A stretch of 64,000 bases of DNA from Sphingomonas sp. Leaf22 (GTDB taxonomy: Bacteria > Pseudomonadota > Alphaproteobacteria > Sphingomonadales > Sphingomonadaceae). The stretch spans positions 41,976-105,975 of the forward strand of contig NZ_LMKP01000005.1 of NCBI RefSeq assembly GCF_001421715.1, written 5' to 3'. Shown one piece after another: positions 43,858 to 53,463 of the stretch; the stretch's first letter is position 1; every line of letters starts with the position of its first letter. The notes under the pieces are model-generated. The model ran no database searches. It saw only the letters and a program-made list of their open reading frames with translations, and was not told where the DNA came from. The translations under genes and the position numbers were made by a program.

Positions 43858-45441
43858 ATGGCTCTTCACACCCCTCCGCTCGAACCCGGCCGCAATTGCT
43901 GGCGGATCGAGCGCGCGACCCGCGCGACCGTGCTGGTCGATGCCGACAATTATTTCACCCACGCCCGCGACGCGATGCTGAAGGCAAAGAAGCAGATCCT
44001 GCTGATCGGCTGGGACTTCGACGCGCGCATCCGGTTCAAGACCGATCCCGACAGCGAAGGCCCGGAAAAGGTCGGCGAATTCATCAGCTGGCTGGTCCGC
44101 CGGACGCCGGGGCTGCAAATCCATATTCTGCGCTGGGACACCGGCGCGATCAAGACGCTGTTCCATGGTCGCACTCTGGTGCGCATTGCCAAATGGATCG
44201 CCGATCCGCAGGTCCATATGCGCCTCGACGGGCATCACCCGATCGCCGGATCGCATCATCAAAAGGTCGTGGTGATCGACGACAGCGTCGCCTTTTGCGG
44301 CGGCATCGACATGACCGTCGACCGGTGGGACACGCGCGAGCACCTCGACAACGATCCCCGCCGCCTCGAACCCGACGGCACCCCCTATCAGCCATGGCAC
44401 GACGTCACGACGGCGCTCGAAGGGCCGATCGCCGCCGCGCTGGGCGACATGTGCCGGCACCGCTGGGCGGTGTCGGGGGGCGATGCCCTGCCCGCGCCGA
44501 CCGGCACCGGCGATTGCTGGCCGACCGGGCTCGACGCCGACTTCAGCGAAATCGACGTCGCCATCGCCCGCACCATTCCCGAAATGGCCGAACAGGAACC
44601 GGTGCACGAGATCGAGACGCTCTATCTCGACCTGATCGCCCGCGCCGAACGGTTCTTCTACGCCGAAAGCCAGTATTTCGCCTCGCGCAAGGTCGCGGAA
44701 GCGATCGCCCGGCGGCTGGAAGAAGCCGATGGTCCCGAGGTCGTGATCGTTAACCCGACCACCGCCGAAGGCTGGCTCGAACCCGTCGCGATGGATTCGG
44801 CGCGCGCCCGGCTGTTTCAGGCATTGAAGGAACGCGACCGCCACGACCGGCTGCGCATCTACCACCCCTTCACCGCCGGCGGCACCGCCATATATGTCCA
44901 TGCCAAGGTGACGGTGATCGACGACCAGCTACTGCGCGTCGGCTCGTCCAACTTCAACAACCGCTCGCTGCGCCTCGACACCGAATGCGACGTCACCGTC
45001 GATGCCACCCGCCACGTCAACGCCAACGAACGCCGCACCATCGCCGGCATCCGCGACTCCTTGCTCGCCGAACATCTCGGCACCGATTGCAAGACGATCG
45101 AGGCCACGCTGGAGCGCACCGGTTCGCTGATCGCGACGATCGAGGAACTGCGCGGCGAAGGCCGCTCGCTGCGCCCCTATGAAGTGCCGGACCTGAGTGC
45201 GGTCACCGAATGGCTGGCGGACAACAAGATCCTCGATCCCGAAGGTCCGGGCGAGATGTTCGAGGGGCTGTCACAGCGTACACCGCTGCTCAAAAAGCTG
45301 AAGAAGCACCGCCCGCATCTCCACCGCGCCGACCATACGCTGTCGCCGGTCATGACGGCGGTCGCGGTCGGCGGCACCGTTGCCGGCGGCACGCTGATCG
45401 GTATGATGCTGTGGCAGGCGTGGAAGAAGCGGGGGGACTAG
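43858..45441 (+). CDS. Phospholipase D-family protein with C-terminal membrane anchor
   Basis: 527 residues from the ATG at 43858. Two HKD motifs: HHQKVVVIDD at about 133 with FCGGIDMTVDRWDTREHL, and HAKVTVIDDQLLRVGSSNFNNRS at about 348. Together they form the phosphodiesterase active site. The C-terminus has a hydrophobic segment (AVAVGGTVAGGTLIGMMLW) with a basic tail, suggesting a membrane-associated enzyme. The substrate (phospholipid, cardiolipin synthesis or other) cannot be assigned. The open frame extends upstream to 43771, but that part overlaps a repeat and lacks a ribosome site. Confidence 0.88.
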   Translation: MALHTPPLEPGRNCWRIERATRATVLVDADNYFTHARDAMLKAKKQILLIGWDFDARIRFKTDPDSEGPEKVGEFISWLVRRTPGLQIHILRWDTGAIKTLFHGRTLVRIAKWIADPQVHMRLDGHHPIAGSHHQKVVVIDDSVAFCGGIDMTVDRWDTREHLDNDPRRLEPDGTPYQPWHDVTTALEGPIAAALGDMCRHRWAVSGGDALPAPTGTGDCWPTGLDADFSEIDVAIARTIPEMAEQEPVHEIETLYLDLIARAERFFYAESQYFASRKVAEAIARRLEEADGPEVVIVNPTTAEGWLEPVAMDSARARLFQALKERDRHDRLRIYHPFTAGGTAIYVHAKVTVIDDQLLRVGSSNFNNRSLRLDTECDVTVDATRHVNANERRTIAGIRDSLLAEHLGTDCKTIEATLERTGSLIATIEELRGEGRSLRPYEVPDLSAVTEWLADNKILDPEGPGEMFEGLSQRTPLLKKLKKHRPHLHRADHTLSPVMTAVAVGGTVAGGTLIGMMLWQAWKKRGD

Positions 45442-45471
45442 CCGCTCGTCTTCCGGTCAGGAGACCGCGTG

Positions 45472-45754
45472 ATGCTTTGGGTGCTCGCCGGATCGACATG
45501 GGCGATCGCGCTGCTGTCGCTCATCGCGCTTCGCTACGAGGTTCCGATCCGCTTACGGCAAGCGGTAGGGATCGTCGCGCTTGTTCCGCTAGCGATCTTG
45601 GCGTGGCGCTGGTGGTCGGGAACGGCATCGCCGGATCTCGGCCCCCGCCTTCTTCGTCATGTTGGGCGGACTGTTCTGCGACGACCTTGTTACCAAAATC
45701 GGGGAACGTCGGTGGGCCGCGCCGGACTACGCTACCGGGCAAGGTACGAACTGA
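45472..45754 (+). pseudogene. Small two-helix membrane protein gene with an apparent +1 frameshift
   Basis: An ATG at 45472 with an AGGAG site starts MLWVLAGSTWAIALLSLIALRYEVPI, with a second hydrophobic segment ending LAWRWW. Around 45620-45640 the likely coding frame switches: the continuation in the next frame reads SAPAFFVMLGGLFCDDLVTKIGERRWAAPDYATGQ and stops at 45752-45754, and its codons keep the high third-position GC of the window. In the initial frame the continuation is arginine-rich and runs into the antisense gene. This suggests one small protein of about 95 residues broken by a frameshift or a sequencing error. Only inspection of reads would settle it. Confidence 0.45.
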
Positions 45755-45798
45755 AAACCGAAGCGGGGACCGAACCGGCCCCCGCCCCGCAACCGGAC

Positions 45799-46035
45799 TT
45801 AGTTGCTGTCCGAATTGTCGTCGGTGGCGATGATGACGCCGCCGGCAACGATCGCGGCTGCCAACAGTGCGAACACGATGCCGCCACCGGCCAGCTTCTG
45901 GCCACCCTTGGTCGGGGCCGACGCACGGACCGACTTCGCAACCGACAGCGACTGTGCGTTCGATGCGGCGTTGGCGGCGACCGGGGCTGCGACCAGCGTG
46001 GTTGCGGCGATTGCCGTCAGAAACTTCGAAACCAT
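45799..46035 (-). CDS. Small envelope protein, 78 residues
   Basis: A GGGAG ribosome site precedes the ATG at 46035. The signal peptide (KFLTAIAATTLVAAPVAANA) is followed by a short basic segment (SVRASAPTKGGQKLAG), a transmembrane helix (GIVFALLAAAIVAGGVIIA) and an acidic tail (TDDNSDSN). No family recognised. A small secreted or membrane protein of this pattern is common in sphingomonads, but its role is unknown. Confidence 0.65.
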   Translation of the reverse strand: MVSKFLTAIAATTLVAAPVAANAASNAQSLSVAKSVRASAPTKGGQKLAGGGIVFALLAAAIVAGGVIIATDDNSDSN

Positions 46036-46280
46036 TCAAATTCTCCCTTGCTCGGCATCACGCCCTGCTACGCCAGCGACCGGCGATGCGGATCACCGAC
46101 GTCTAGCGCCATGCAAGGTTCCCACAGCAAAGGGGTTAACCGAAGCGGATTTACATCCAGCGGCGCATAATTGTTCTGGCGCTGTACCTATTTTGCAACG
46201 CAACAGAACCGGCGGAAACACGGCAGCAACGATCACAAACCGGCTGGCACCGCCCGCGCGCGCACGCTAGAGGCACGCCC

Positions 46281-48503
46281 ATGACCCAGATCACGCCCGA
46301 GATCGTCGCCGAACACGGCCTGAGCCCCGAAGAATATGAGCGTGTCCTGCACGCGATGGGCCGTGCGCCGAACCTCACCGAACTCGGCATCTTTTCGGTC
46401 ATGTGGTCGGAACATTGCAGCTATAAATCCAGCCGCATCCACCTGAAGAAGCTGCCGACGACCGGGCGTCAGGTCATCTGCGGCCCGGGCGAGAATGCCG
46501 GCGTCATCGACATCGGCGACGGACAGGCGGCGATCTTCAAGATGGAGAGCCACAACCACCCGTCGTACATCGAACCCTATCAGGGGGCGGCGACCGGGGT
46601 CGGCGGCATCCTGCGCGACGTGTTCACCATGGGCGCGCGCCCGATCGCGAACCTCAACGCGCTGCGCTTCGGCCGGCCCGATCACCCGAAGATGCGCCAC
46701 CTGATCTCCGGCGTCGTCCACGGCATTGGCGGCTATGGCAATTGCGTCGGCGTGCCGACGGTGGGTGGCGAGGTGAATTTCCACCCGGCCTATGACGGCA
46801 ACATCCTCGTCAACGCGATGACCGTCGGCGTCGCCGATACCGACAAGATCTTCTATTCGGCCGCCAGCGGCGTCGGCAATCCGATCGTCTATGTCGGCTC
46901 CAAGACCGGCCGCGACGGCATCCATGGCGCGACGATGGCCTCGGCCGATTTCGGCGAGGATGCCGAGGAAAAGCGCCCGACCGTGCAGGTCGGCGACCCC
47001 TTCACCGAAAAGCTGCTGATCGAGGCCTGCCTCGAACTGATGGCGTCGGACGCGATCGTCGCGATCCAGGACATGGGCGCGGCAGGCCTCACCTCCTCCT
47101 CGGTCGAGATGGCGTCGAAGGGCGGGGTCGGCATCGAACTGGTCATGGACGACGTGCCGCAGCGCGAGCGCGGCATGACCCCGTACGAGATGATGCTGTC
47201 GGAAAGCCAGGAGCGGATGCTCATGGTCTTGAAGCCCGGCCGCGAGGATTTCGCCCGCGCGATTTTCGACAAATGGGAGCTCGACTTCGCCGTCATCGGC
47301 CATGTCACCGACACCGGCCGGATGGTGTTGAAGTGGCAGGGTGAGGTCGTGGCGGACATTCCGCTCGCCCCGCTCGCCGACGATGCGCCGCTCTACGACC
47401 GGCCGCACGTGCCGACGCCCAGGCCCGCCGAACTGACGAACGTGCCCGAATGCACCGATCCGGCCGCCGATCTCGTGAAGCTGATGGGATCGCCCGACAT
47501 CGCCAGCCGCCGCTGGATCTGGGAACAGTACGACCATATGGTCGGTGCCGACACGGTGCAGCGTCCCGGCGGCGACGCGGCGGTGGTGCGGGTGCACGGC
47601 ACGCGCAAGGCGCTGGCGATGACCACCGACTGCACCCCGCGCTATTGCTTCGCCGATCCGGTCGAGGGCGGGAAACAGGCGATCGCCGAGGCGTATCGCA
47701 ACCTGACCGCCGTCGGTGCGACGCCGCTGGCCGTCACCAACTGCCTCAACTTCGCCAACCCGCAGCGCCCGGAGATCATGGGCCAGATCGTCGGCTGTCT
47801 CGACGGCATGAGCGAGGCGTGCCGCGCGCTCGACTTCCCGATCGTATCGGGCAACGTGTCGCTCTATAATGAATCGAAGGCGACCGGCGGCGGTTCGGCG
47901 ATCCTGCCGACCCCGGCGATCGGCGGCGTCGGCCTGCTGGCCGATTGGGAAAAGTCGGCGACGATCGCGTTCAAGCAGACCGGCGACATCATCCTGCGCG
48001 TCGGCGACCGCACCGGGCCGCTCGGTCAGTCGCTCTGGCTGCGCGAACTGCACGGCCGCGAGGAAGGTCCGCCGCCGCCGGTCGATCTCGACGCCGAACG
48101 CAGCACCGGCGGCTACATCCGTCAGGCGATCCTGTCGGGCAAGATCACCGCCTGTCACGACGTCAGCGATGGCGGCGTCGCGGTGACGGTGGCGGAGATG
48201 GCGCTGGCCGGCAATATCGGCGCGATCCTCGACCGCAAGCTGCCCTTCGACGACATCGCCCGCTCGCTCTTCGCCGAAGATCAGGGCGTCTATATCGTCA
48301 CCGTCCATGACCATGCCCTGCTCGAATTCCTGCAGGGCGCGGAAAAGGCCGGGGTCGATGCCGAACCGATCGGCCGGACGATCGGCAGCCGCATCATCTT
48401 CGAACTGACCGATGGCGATTTCGCCGTGTCGCTCGACGACCTGCGCAAGGCGCATGAAGGCTTTTTCCCGGCACTGATGAACGGCGACGCCGCCCTTGCC
48501 TGA
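46281..48503 (+). CDS. purL: Phosphoribosylformylglycinamidine synthase subunit PurL
   Basis: 740 residues, the small PurL form that works with PurS and PurQ. It converts FGAR to FGAM with glutamine-derived ammonia and ATP in purine synthesis. Family blocks: [64 protein letters not shown] and the C-terminal repeat half [18 protein letters not shown] and [17 protein letters not shown]. purS and purQ are not in this window. The next gene starts within 11 bases of its stop. Confidence 0.97.
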   Translation: MTQITPEIVAEHGLSPEEYERVLHAMGRAPNLTELGIFSVMWSEHCSYKSSRIHLKKLPTTGRQVICGPGENAGVIDIGDGQAAIFKMESHNHPSYIEPYQGAATGVGGILRDVFTMGARPIANLNALRFGRPDHPKMRHLISGVVHGIGGYGNCVGVPTVGGEVNFHPAYDGNILVNAMTVGVADTDKIFYSAASGVGNPIVYVGSKTGRDGIHGATMASADFGEDAEEKRPTVQVGDPFTEKLLIEACLELMASDAIVAIQDMGAAGLTSSSVEMASKGGVGIELVMDDVPQRERGMTPYEMMLSESQERMLMVLKPGREDFARAIFDKWELDFAVIGHVTDTGRMVLKWQGEVVADIPLAPLADDAPLYDRPHVPTPRPAELTNVPECTDPAADLVKLMGSPDIASRRWIWEQYDHMVGADTVQRPGGDAAVVRVHGTRKALAMTTDCTPRYCFADPVEGGKQAIAEAYRNLTAVGATPLAVTNCLNFANPQRPEIMGQIVGCLDGMSEACRALDFPIVSGNVSLYNESKATGGGSAILPTPAIGGVGLLADWEKSATIAFKQTGDIILRVGDRTGPLGQSLWLRELHGREEGPPPPVDLDAERSTGGYIRQAILSGKITACHDVSDGGVAVTVAEMALAGNIGAILDRKLPFDDIARSLFAEDQGVYIVTVHDHALLEFLQGAEKAGVDAEPIGRTIGSRIIFELTDGDFAVSLDDLRKAHEGFFPALMNGDAALA

Positions 48504-48513
48504 CCCGGCGCCC

Positions 48514-49737
48514 ATGGGCCGTATCGCGACGATCGATACGGTCCGGGGCGTCGCGGTCATGGGAATATTGTTCCTCAACATCCTCGCCTTCGCCCTGCCC
48601 GAGGCGGCCTATATCAGCCCGCGCGCCTATGGCCTGAACGGCGCGGCCGACCGCGTCGCCTATTATGCCGTGCTGATCCTGTTCGACGGCAAGATGCGCG
48701 GGCTGTTCTCGTTCCTGTTCGGCGCGTCGCTGCTGCTGGTCACCGACCGGGCAGAGGCGGCCGGGCGCGATGCGGCGGCGGTCCATTACGCCCGGATGGG
48801 CTGGCTGTTCGTGCTCGGCCTCGCCCATGCCGCGCTGTTGTGGCGCGGCGACATCCTCGCCCATTATGCGCTGATCGGATCGGTTGCCTATGCGTTCCGC
48901 GCGCTCGGCCCCGGACGGCTGCTGGCATTCGGCATCGCCTTCGCGGCTGTCGATGCGCTGCTGATGGGCTCGATCCCGCTCGCCTATCTGTCGATGCAGG
49001 CGAGCGACGGCGCGACGGCCGTGCAGAATCTGCGCGATTTCCGGAACGCGTTCGGCGTCCCCGCTCCCGCCGTCCTTGCCCAGGAGCTTGCCCTGTATCG
49101 GGGCAGCTACGCCGGCATCCTCGCGCACAATCTGGCGGAGATCGGCGAAAGCCTCGGCAACACGCTCATCATCGGCTTCGAAACCCTCGCCTATATGCTG
49201 TTCGGCATGGCCGCGCTGCGCAGCGGGATGCTCGACGGCCGCTGGTCGCGTCGCCGGCTATGGCGATGGGCGATCGGCGGGATGGGGATCGGCCTGCTCG
49301 GCTATGGGGCGATCGCGGTCTGGATCGCATCGCGCGACCTCGACGTGCTGGCCATCGTCGCCGGGCCGATCGCGCTCGCCACCCCGGTTCGCGCGATCAT
49401 GATCCCCGGCTGGGCGGCGACGATCGTGCTGCTGGCCGCCGGCAGCGGCCCCGTCGCACGTCGATTCGCCGCTGCCGGGCGGATGGCGCTCAGCAACTAT
49501 CTCGCCACCAGCATCGTCATGTGCTTCCTCTTCTACGGCTGGGGCCTCGGCCAGTTCGGTCACTGGTCGCGCGCGTCGCTCTATCTGCCGGTGTTCGCGA
49601 TGTGCGCGGCGATGCTGCTCTGGTCGCCATGGTGGCTGGCCCGCTTTCGCTACGGCCCATTCGAATGGCTGTGGCGCTCGCTGGCGCGGCGGCAATGGCA
49701 ACCGATGCGCAGTTCGTCGACGACCCCGACACGATGA
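48514..49737 (+). CDS. DUF418 domain membrane protein
   Basis: 407 residues from the ATG at 48514; an upstream TTG at 48496 would overlap purL by 8 bases. About ten hydrophobic segments are present, opening with RIATIDTVRGVAVMGILFLNILAF, the family start, and including GDILAHYALIG and FLFGASLL. The C-terminal third carries the DUF418 signature region around VMCFLFYGWGLGQFG and the final LWSPWWLARFRYGPFEWLWRSLARRQ. The function of DUF418 is unknown; the topology suggests a transporter or acyltransferase-like role. It is adjacent to purL but functionally unrelated as far as can be seen. Confidence 0.87.
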   Translation: MGRIATIDTVRGVAVMGILFLNILAFALPEAAYISPRAYGLNGAADRVAYYAVLILFDGKMRGLFSFLFGASLLLVTDRAEAAGRDAAAVHYARMGWLFVLGLAHAALLWRGDILAHYALIGSVAYAFRALGPGRLLAFGIAFAAVDALLMGSIPLAYLSMQASDGATAVQNLRDFRNAFGVPAPAVLAQELALYRGSYAGILAHNLAEIGESLGNTLIIGFETLAYMLFGMAALRSGMLDGRWSRRRLWRWAIGGMGIGLLGYGAIAVWIASRDLDVLAIVAGPIALATPVRAIMIPGWAATIVLLAAGSGPVARRFAAAGRMALSNYLATSIVMCFLFYGWGLGQFGHWSRASLYLPVFAMCAAMLLWSPWWLARFRYGPFEWLWRSLARRQWQPMRSSSTTPTR

Positions 49738-49742
49738 ATTGA

Positions 49743-49780
49743 TGCGAATGATCCGCAATAATTGTTGCGAACGATTTTCA
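49743..49780 (+). promoter_or_regulatory. Two Fur-like boxes before bfd-bfr
   Basis: TGCGAATGATCCGCA at 49743-49757 is nearly a perfect inverted repeat of TGCGAAT-type half-sites, and TTGCGAACGATTTTCA at 49765-49780 is a second, weaker match. They sit 40-75 bases upstream of the bfd start, overlapping the likely promoter, and are related to Fur-type iron operators. Which regulator binds is an inference. Confidence 0.6.
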
Positions 49781-49818
49781 CTACCAGTATGACCGACCCA
49801 ACGGAGCGAGGGTCGAAC

Positions 49819-49989
49819 ATGGTCGTATGCGTCTGTAATGCCATTCGGGAACGCGATGTGCGGGAGGCCGCGCGCGGTGGCGCGAACAGCGCCTGCCAGG
49901 CATATCGCGCGCTGGGATGTCAGGCGAAATGCGGTCAATGCGTGCCGTTCGCGCGAGCCATTATCGATGCGGAACGCGCGGCTGCGTAG
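49819..49989 (+). CDS. bfd: Bacterioferritin-associated ferredoxin-like protein
   Basis: 56 residues from the ATG at 49819. Four cysteines at 4, 6, 38 and 41 match the 2Fe-2S ligands of Bfd (VCVC and KCGQC). Bfd reduces the heme of bacterioferritin to release stored iron. It lies about 100 bases before bfr on the same strand, behind Fur-like boxes, the classic iron-responsive pair. The extra cysteines at 26 and 34 are not cluster ligands in the known fold. Confidence 0.9.
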   Translation: MVVCVCNAIRERDVREAARGGANSACQAYRALGCQAKCGQCVPFARAIIDAERAAA

Positions 49990-50091
49990 CGTTCGCACCT
50001 GCGCAAACCCTCGGAAATCAGCCATTTTGATGCTGTCCCTGTTGCACCAAACCGCGTAAGTCCCGTCCATCACAGGATAAGGACGAACGAC

Positions 50092-50583
50092 GTGAAGGGC
50101 GACGCAAAGGTCATCGAATTTCTGAACGAGGCACTCCGGAACGAGCTGACCGCGGTCAACCAATATTGGCTGCACTATCGCCTGCTCGACCATTGGGGCG
50201 TCTACAAGCTCGCCCAGTTCGAACGCCACGAATCCATCGACGAGATGAAGCACGCCGACCGTCTGGCGGAGCGCATCCTGTTCCTCGACGGCCTGCCCAA
50301 CTTCCAGCTGCTCGGTCGCCTGCGCGTCGGTGAAACGGTCGAGGAAATCCTCAAGGCCGATCTCGCGATCGAAGTCGAAGCGGTCGCGCAGCTGCGCGAG
50401 GCGGTCGCCTATTGCGAGAGCATCCGCGATTTCGTCAGCCGCGATCTGTTCGCGGAAATCCTGATGAACGAGGAAGAGCATGTCGACACGCTCGAAACCC
50501 AGTTCGAGATGATCGAGCGGATGGGCATCCAGAATTACATCCAGCTCAACGCCAAGTCGGAATACGACAAGCACGGGCTCTGA
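50092..50583 (+). CDS. bfr: Bacterioferritin
   Basis: 163 residues, GTG start. It forms a 24-mer that oxidises and stores iron. The ferroxidase residues are in place (NELTAVNQYWLHYR; ERHESIDEMKHADR) and methionine 52, the heme ligand, is conserved in DEMKHAD. The C-terminal QLNAKSEYDKHGL is a little shorter than usual but complete. The gene follows bfd and ends before two GC-rich hairpins. Confidence 0.96.
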   Translation: MKGDAKVIEFLNEALRNELTAVNQYWLHYRLLDHWGVYKLAQFERHESIDEMKHADRLAERILFLDGLPNFQLLGRLRVGETVEEILKADLAIEVEAVAQLREAVAYCESIRDFVSRDLFAEILMNEEEHVDTLETQFEMIERMGIQNYIQLNAKSEYDKHGL

Positions 50584-50590
50584 TACGGAC

Positions 50591-50653
50591 GGTCGCCCGC
50601 GGCGTGCGGGCGACCTTACGCCCCCTTCGGCACCCCGGTTTCACGCCGGGGTG
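50591..50653 (+). terminator. Two hairpins after bfr
   Basis: The first hairpin has perfect 10-base arms GGTCGCCCGC/GCGGGCGACC (50591-50615). The second has arms CACCCCGG/CCGGGGTG (50631-50653) and is followed by GCGCTCTTT, a T-containing tail that fits a rho-independent terminator. Remaining DNA up to 50862 shows only weak pairing and no gene. Confidence 0.65.
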
Positions 50654-50862
50654 GCGCTCTTTCGGTGCCGGACGGCAGGGCCTCGGATCAGGTCCGCAGC
50701 ACTACAGGCCGATCACCCACGTTGAAGCGAACGTCATCCCAGCGCAGGCTGGGATCGCCCGGTGATAGTACGCGGCAGGAGCCCCGCGAGGCCCCAGCCT
50801 CCGCTGAGGCGACGTTTTCGATAGGGTGAGTCAGACTCCAACGGGACAGCCGACCCCCGCCC

Positions 50863-51276
50863 CTACAGCGCGACCGGCCGCTTGCCGAACCCGGTCGACT
50901 TGCGCTGCGCCAGCGGGTTGCTGTCGCGGTCGAGCGACGCCAGCGTCGCCTGAAACGTCGGGCGCAGCCGCGCGACATGTTCCAGCGCCTCGGTCGGCTC
51001 GTCATGCGTCTCGACGCATTTGCGGGCGATCAGCTCGATCCCCTCCGCCATATCGGCCAGCGTCTCCGCGCCGAACTGCCGCGATTCACCCTTTAGCGTA
51101 TGCGCGGGCAGGACCATCGCCACCGCATTCTGTTCGCGCATCGCCTGTTCGATCGCCAGCAGCGACTTCAGCCCATCCTCGCGGAAATATCCGAGAATGC
51201 GGATGAAATTCGCGCCCAGTTCTGCCCGCGTCTGCGTCAGTACCCGCTGATCGATCAGCCCGTCGTTCATGACCAT
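50863..51276 (-). CDS. Hpt-domain phosphotransfer protein
   Basis: 137 residues from the ATG at 51276 (a GTG at 51285 is possible). The four-helix Hpt domain is seen, with the phospho-accepting histidine in PAHTLKGESRQFGA at about residue 59. It is a stand-alone histidine phosphotransferase; no histidine kinase or response regulator gene is next to it, so its partners are encoded elsewhere. The C-terminal tail (NPLAQRKSTGFGKRP) is basic. Confidence 0.85.
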   Translation of the reverse strand: MVMNDGLIDQRVLTQTRAELGANFIRILGYFREDGLKSLLAIEQAMREQNAVAMVLPAHTLKGESRQFGAETLADMAEGIELIARKCVETHDEPTEALEHVARLRPTFQATLASLDRDSNPLAQRKSTGFGKRPVAL

Positions 51277-51374
51277 CCCCGTCACCCAATCCGCACGCCG
51301 TGTCCGGCATGGACGAGCACCCGTATTGAAATGGCGTAAACAGACGGTTGACGCGGCGGGTCACCGCCGCCTTT

Positions 51375-52649
51375 TCAAGCGAGTAGCAGCCCCGCCAGCG
51401 CCGCCGACATCAGATTCGCGAGACTGCCGGCGATCAAGGCGCGGATGCCGAGCCGCGCGATCATCGGCCGCTGATTGGGCGCGAGGCTGCCGGTCACCGC
51501 CATCTGGATCGCGATCGACGAGAAATTGGCGAAGCCACACAAAGCGAAGGTGATGATCGCGATCGTCCGCGTCGACAATTGTCCGCCCGCTTCCCCGAGC
51601 GAGATATAGGCGACGAATTCGTTCAGCACGACCTTCTGCCCGAACAGGCCGCCCGCGATGCCCGCTTCGTTCCACGGCACGTTCAGCAGGAACATCAGCG
51701 GCGCGAAGACATAGCCGAGCAACCGCTGGAAGCTCAGGTCGGCGATCCCGAACCAGTTGCCGACCCCGCCGAGCAGACCGTTGGCCAGCGCCACCAAAGC
51801 GACGAACGCCAGCACCATCGCGCCGACCGCCACCGCCAGCTTCACGCCGGTTTGCGCCCCCTGTGCCGCCGCCATGATGATGTTGGCCGGGCGCTCTTCG
51901 TCATGCGTCGCCTCTGCCAGCGCGATCGAATCCGCCTCGCGCCCGATCCGGTCGGCATCGCCCAGCGGCAATTCCCCGGCGGGTGGCTCGGGCGTGTCGG
52001 GCATGATGATCTTGGCCATCAGGATGCCGCCGGGTGCCGCCATGAAGCTGGCCGCCAGCAGGAAATCGATGCGGATGCCCATCGATGCGTAGGCCGCCAG
52101 GATCGTGCCGGCGACGCCCGCCATGCCGCTGGTCATCACCGTGAACAGCTGCGCCGGGGTCAGCCCCGCCAGATAGGGCCGGATGACCAGCGGCGATTCG
52201 CTCTGTCCGACGAAGATATTGGCGGCGGCGCACAGCGACTCGACCTTGCTGACGCCGATCACCTTTTCGATGCCGCCGCCGATCCAGCGGACCACCAGCT
52301 GCATGATGCCCAGATAATAGAGGATCGACACCAGCGAGGCGAAGAAGATGATGACCGGCAGGGCGGCGATCGCGAAGCTGGTCCCGCCGATTTCCGGCCG
52401 CGCCAACGGGCCGAACAGGAACGACGTCCCGGCATTGGCATAGGCGAGCAGGTTGGCGACGCCCCCCGACAGGAACCCCAGCACGCCCTTCCCCCATGGC
52501 GTGTAGAGCACCAGCACCGCGATCCCCACCTGCAACGCGAACGCCGCACCGACCACGCGCAACCGGATCGCGCGGCGGTTGGTCGATAACGCAAAGGCGA
52601 TGCCGAGGATCACGACGATGCCGGCGATGCCGATGAGGAAACGTGTCAT
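51375..52649 (-). CDS. CNT-family nucleoside transporter
   Basis: 424 residues from the ATG at 52649. It has about ten hydrophobic segments and the family motifs FVGQSESPLVIRPYL and GQKVVLNEFVAY (the GxKxxxNEFVA signature of concentrative nucleoside transporters). It carries nucleosides into the cell with sodium or protons. The open frame extends upstream past the ATG, but that segment does not match the family. It is divergent from the YhhQ-like gene (131 bases between starts). Confidence 0.9.
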   Translation of the reverse strand: MTRFLIGIAGIVVILGIAFALSTNRRAIRLRVVGAAFALQVGIAVLVLYTPWGKGVLGFLSGGVANLLAYANAGTSFLFGPLARPEIGGTSFAIAALPVIIFFASLVSILYYLGIMQLVVRWIGGGIEKVIGVSKVESLCAAANIFVGQSESPLVIRPYLAGLTPAQLFTVMTSGMAGVAGTILAAYASMGIRIDFLLAASFMAAPGGILMAKIIMPDTPEPPAGELPLGDADRIGREADSIALAEATHDEERPANIIMAAAQGAQTGVKLAVAVGAMVLAFVALVALANGLLGGVGNWFGIADLSFQRLLGYVFAPLMFLLNVPWNEAGIAGGLFGQKVVLNEFVAYISLGEAGGQLSTRTIAIITFALCGFANFSSIAIQMAVTGSLAPNQRPMIARLGIRALIAGSLANLMSAALAGLLLA

Positions 52650-52780
52650 GTAAGCGAAGTACCCTGCCCCGCCGCCCGCCCGGACGGCCCCAAACCGTCG
52701 CGATATGCCATGCCGGTGTCGCGGGGGCCAGCGGTGACAAACGCTTTTGCCATCGGCAGTTTTCGGGACTAGCAAGGGCC

Positions 52781-53452
52781 ATGACGACACCTGCAACGAC
52801 GATACCTGCAACGCCAGCGCCGGCGACGATCACCATACCCCGCGCGCTGTTCATCTTTTCGATCTTCTACGGCGGCATGGTCTGCATCGCCGGGGTGCTC
52901 GGCAACAAGCAGGTCGCGATCGGCCCGCTGGCGGTGGAGGCGGGCATCTTCGCCTTCCTGCTGCTGGTCGTGGTGTCCAGCGCGGTCGCCGAACTGTACG
53001 GCGCGTCGCGCGCGAAGCATCTGGTCTGGTTCGGGTTCCTGCCGCTGCTGGCGTCGATGCTGCTGGTCGCGATCGTCCTCGAACTGCCCGCCGCCCCCAG
53101 CATGGAGGCTGACCGGCTCGCCGCCTTCGACCTCGTCATGCGCTCCAACCTGCGCATCTGGATGGCGGGTATCGTCGCGTACGGCGTGTCGCAGACGCTG
53201 AACGTCACCATCTTCGGCTGGCTGAAGCGCGGGCGGGGCAAGCTCCTCTGGCTGCGCGCAGCGATCGCCAGCGTCCTGTCGCAAATCGTCGACACGCTGA
53301 TCTTCATCTCGGTCGCCTTTTACGGCGTGTTCCCGATCGGGCAGCTGGTCGTCGGGCAGATGCTGGCCAAGGTCACGTTGTCGATCGTCCTCGTCCCGCC
53401 GCTGATCTACGCGTTCGTCGCATTGGGACGGCGGCTGGATCGGGAGAGGTAA
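52781..53452 (+). CDS. YhhQ/QueT-type queuosine precursor transporter
   Basis: 223 residues from the ATG at 52781. An alanine/threonine/proline-rich N-terminus (TTPATTIPATPAPATITIP) is followed by six hydrophobic segments with FIFSIFYGGMVCIAGVLGNKQVAIGPL, VVSSAVAELYGASRAKHLVWFG and VSQTLNVTIFGWLK, the pattern of the VUT/YhhQ family. Members import queuine or preQ0/preQ1. A tRNA-modifying gluQRS gene occurs about 9 kb away. No preQ1 riboswitch was recognised upstream. Confidence 0.85.
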   Translation: MTTPATTIPATPAPATITIPRALFIFSIFYGGMVCIAGVLGNKQVAIGPLAVEAGIFAFLLLVVVSSAVAELYGASRAKHLVWFGFLPLLASMLLVAIVLELPAAPSMEADRLAAFDLVMRSNLRIWMAGIVAYGVSQTLNVTIFGWLKRGRGKLLWLRAAIASVLSQIVDTLIFISVAFYGVFPIGQLVVGQMLAKVTLSIVLVPPLIYAFVALGRRLDRER

Positions 53453-53463
53453 AGGAATTCGGT

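Noticed and set aside
46233..48581. 782-codon minus-strand open frame opposite purL
   Set aside because: A shadow of purL; composition dominated by arginine, aspartate and histidine with no family motif.
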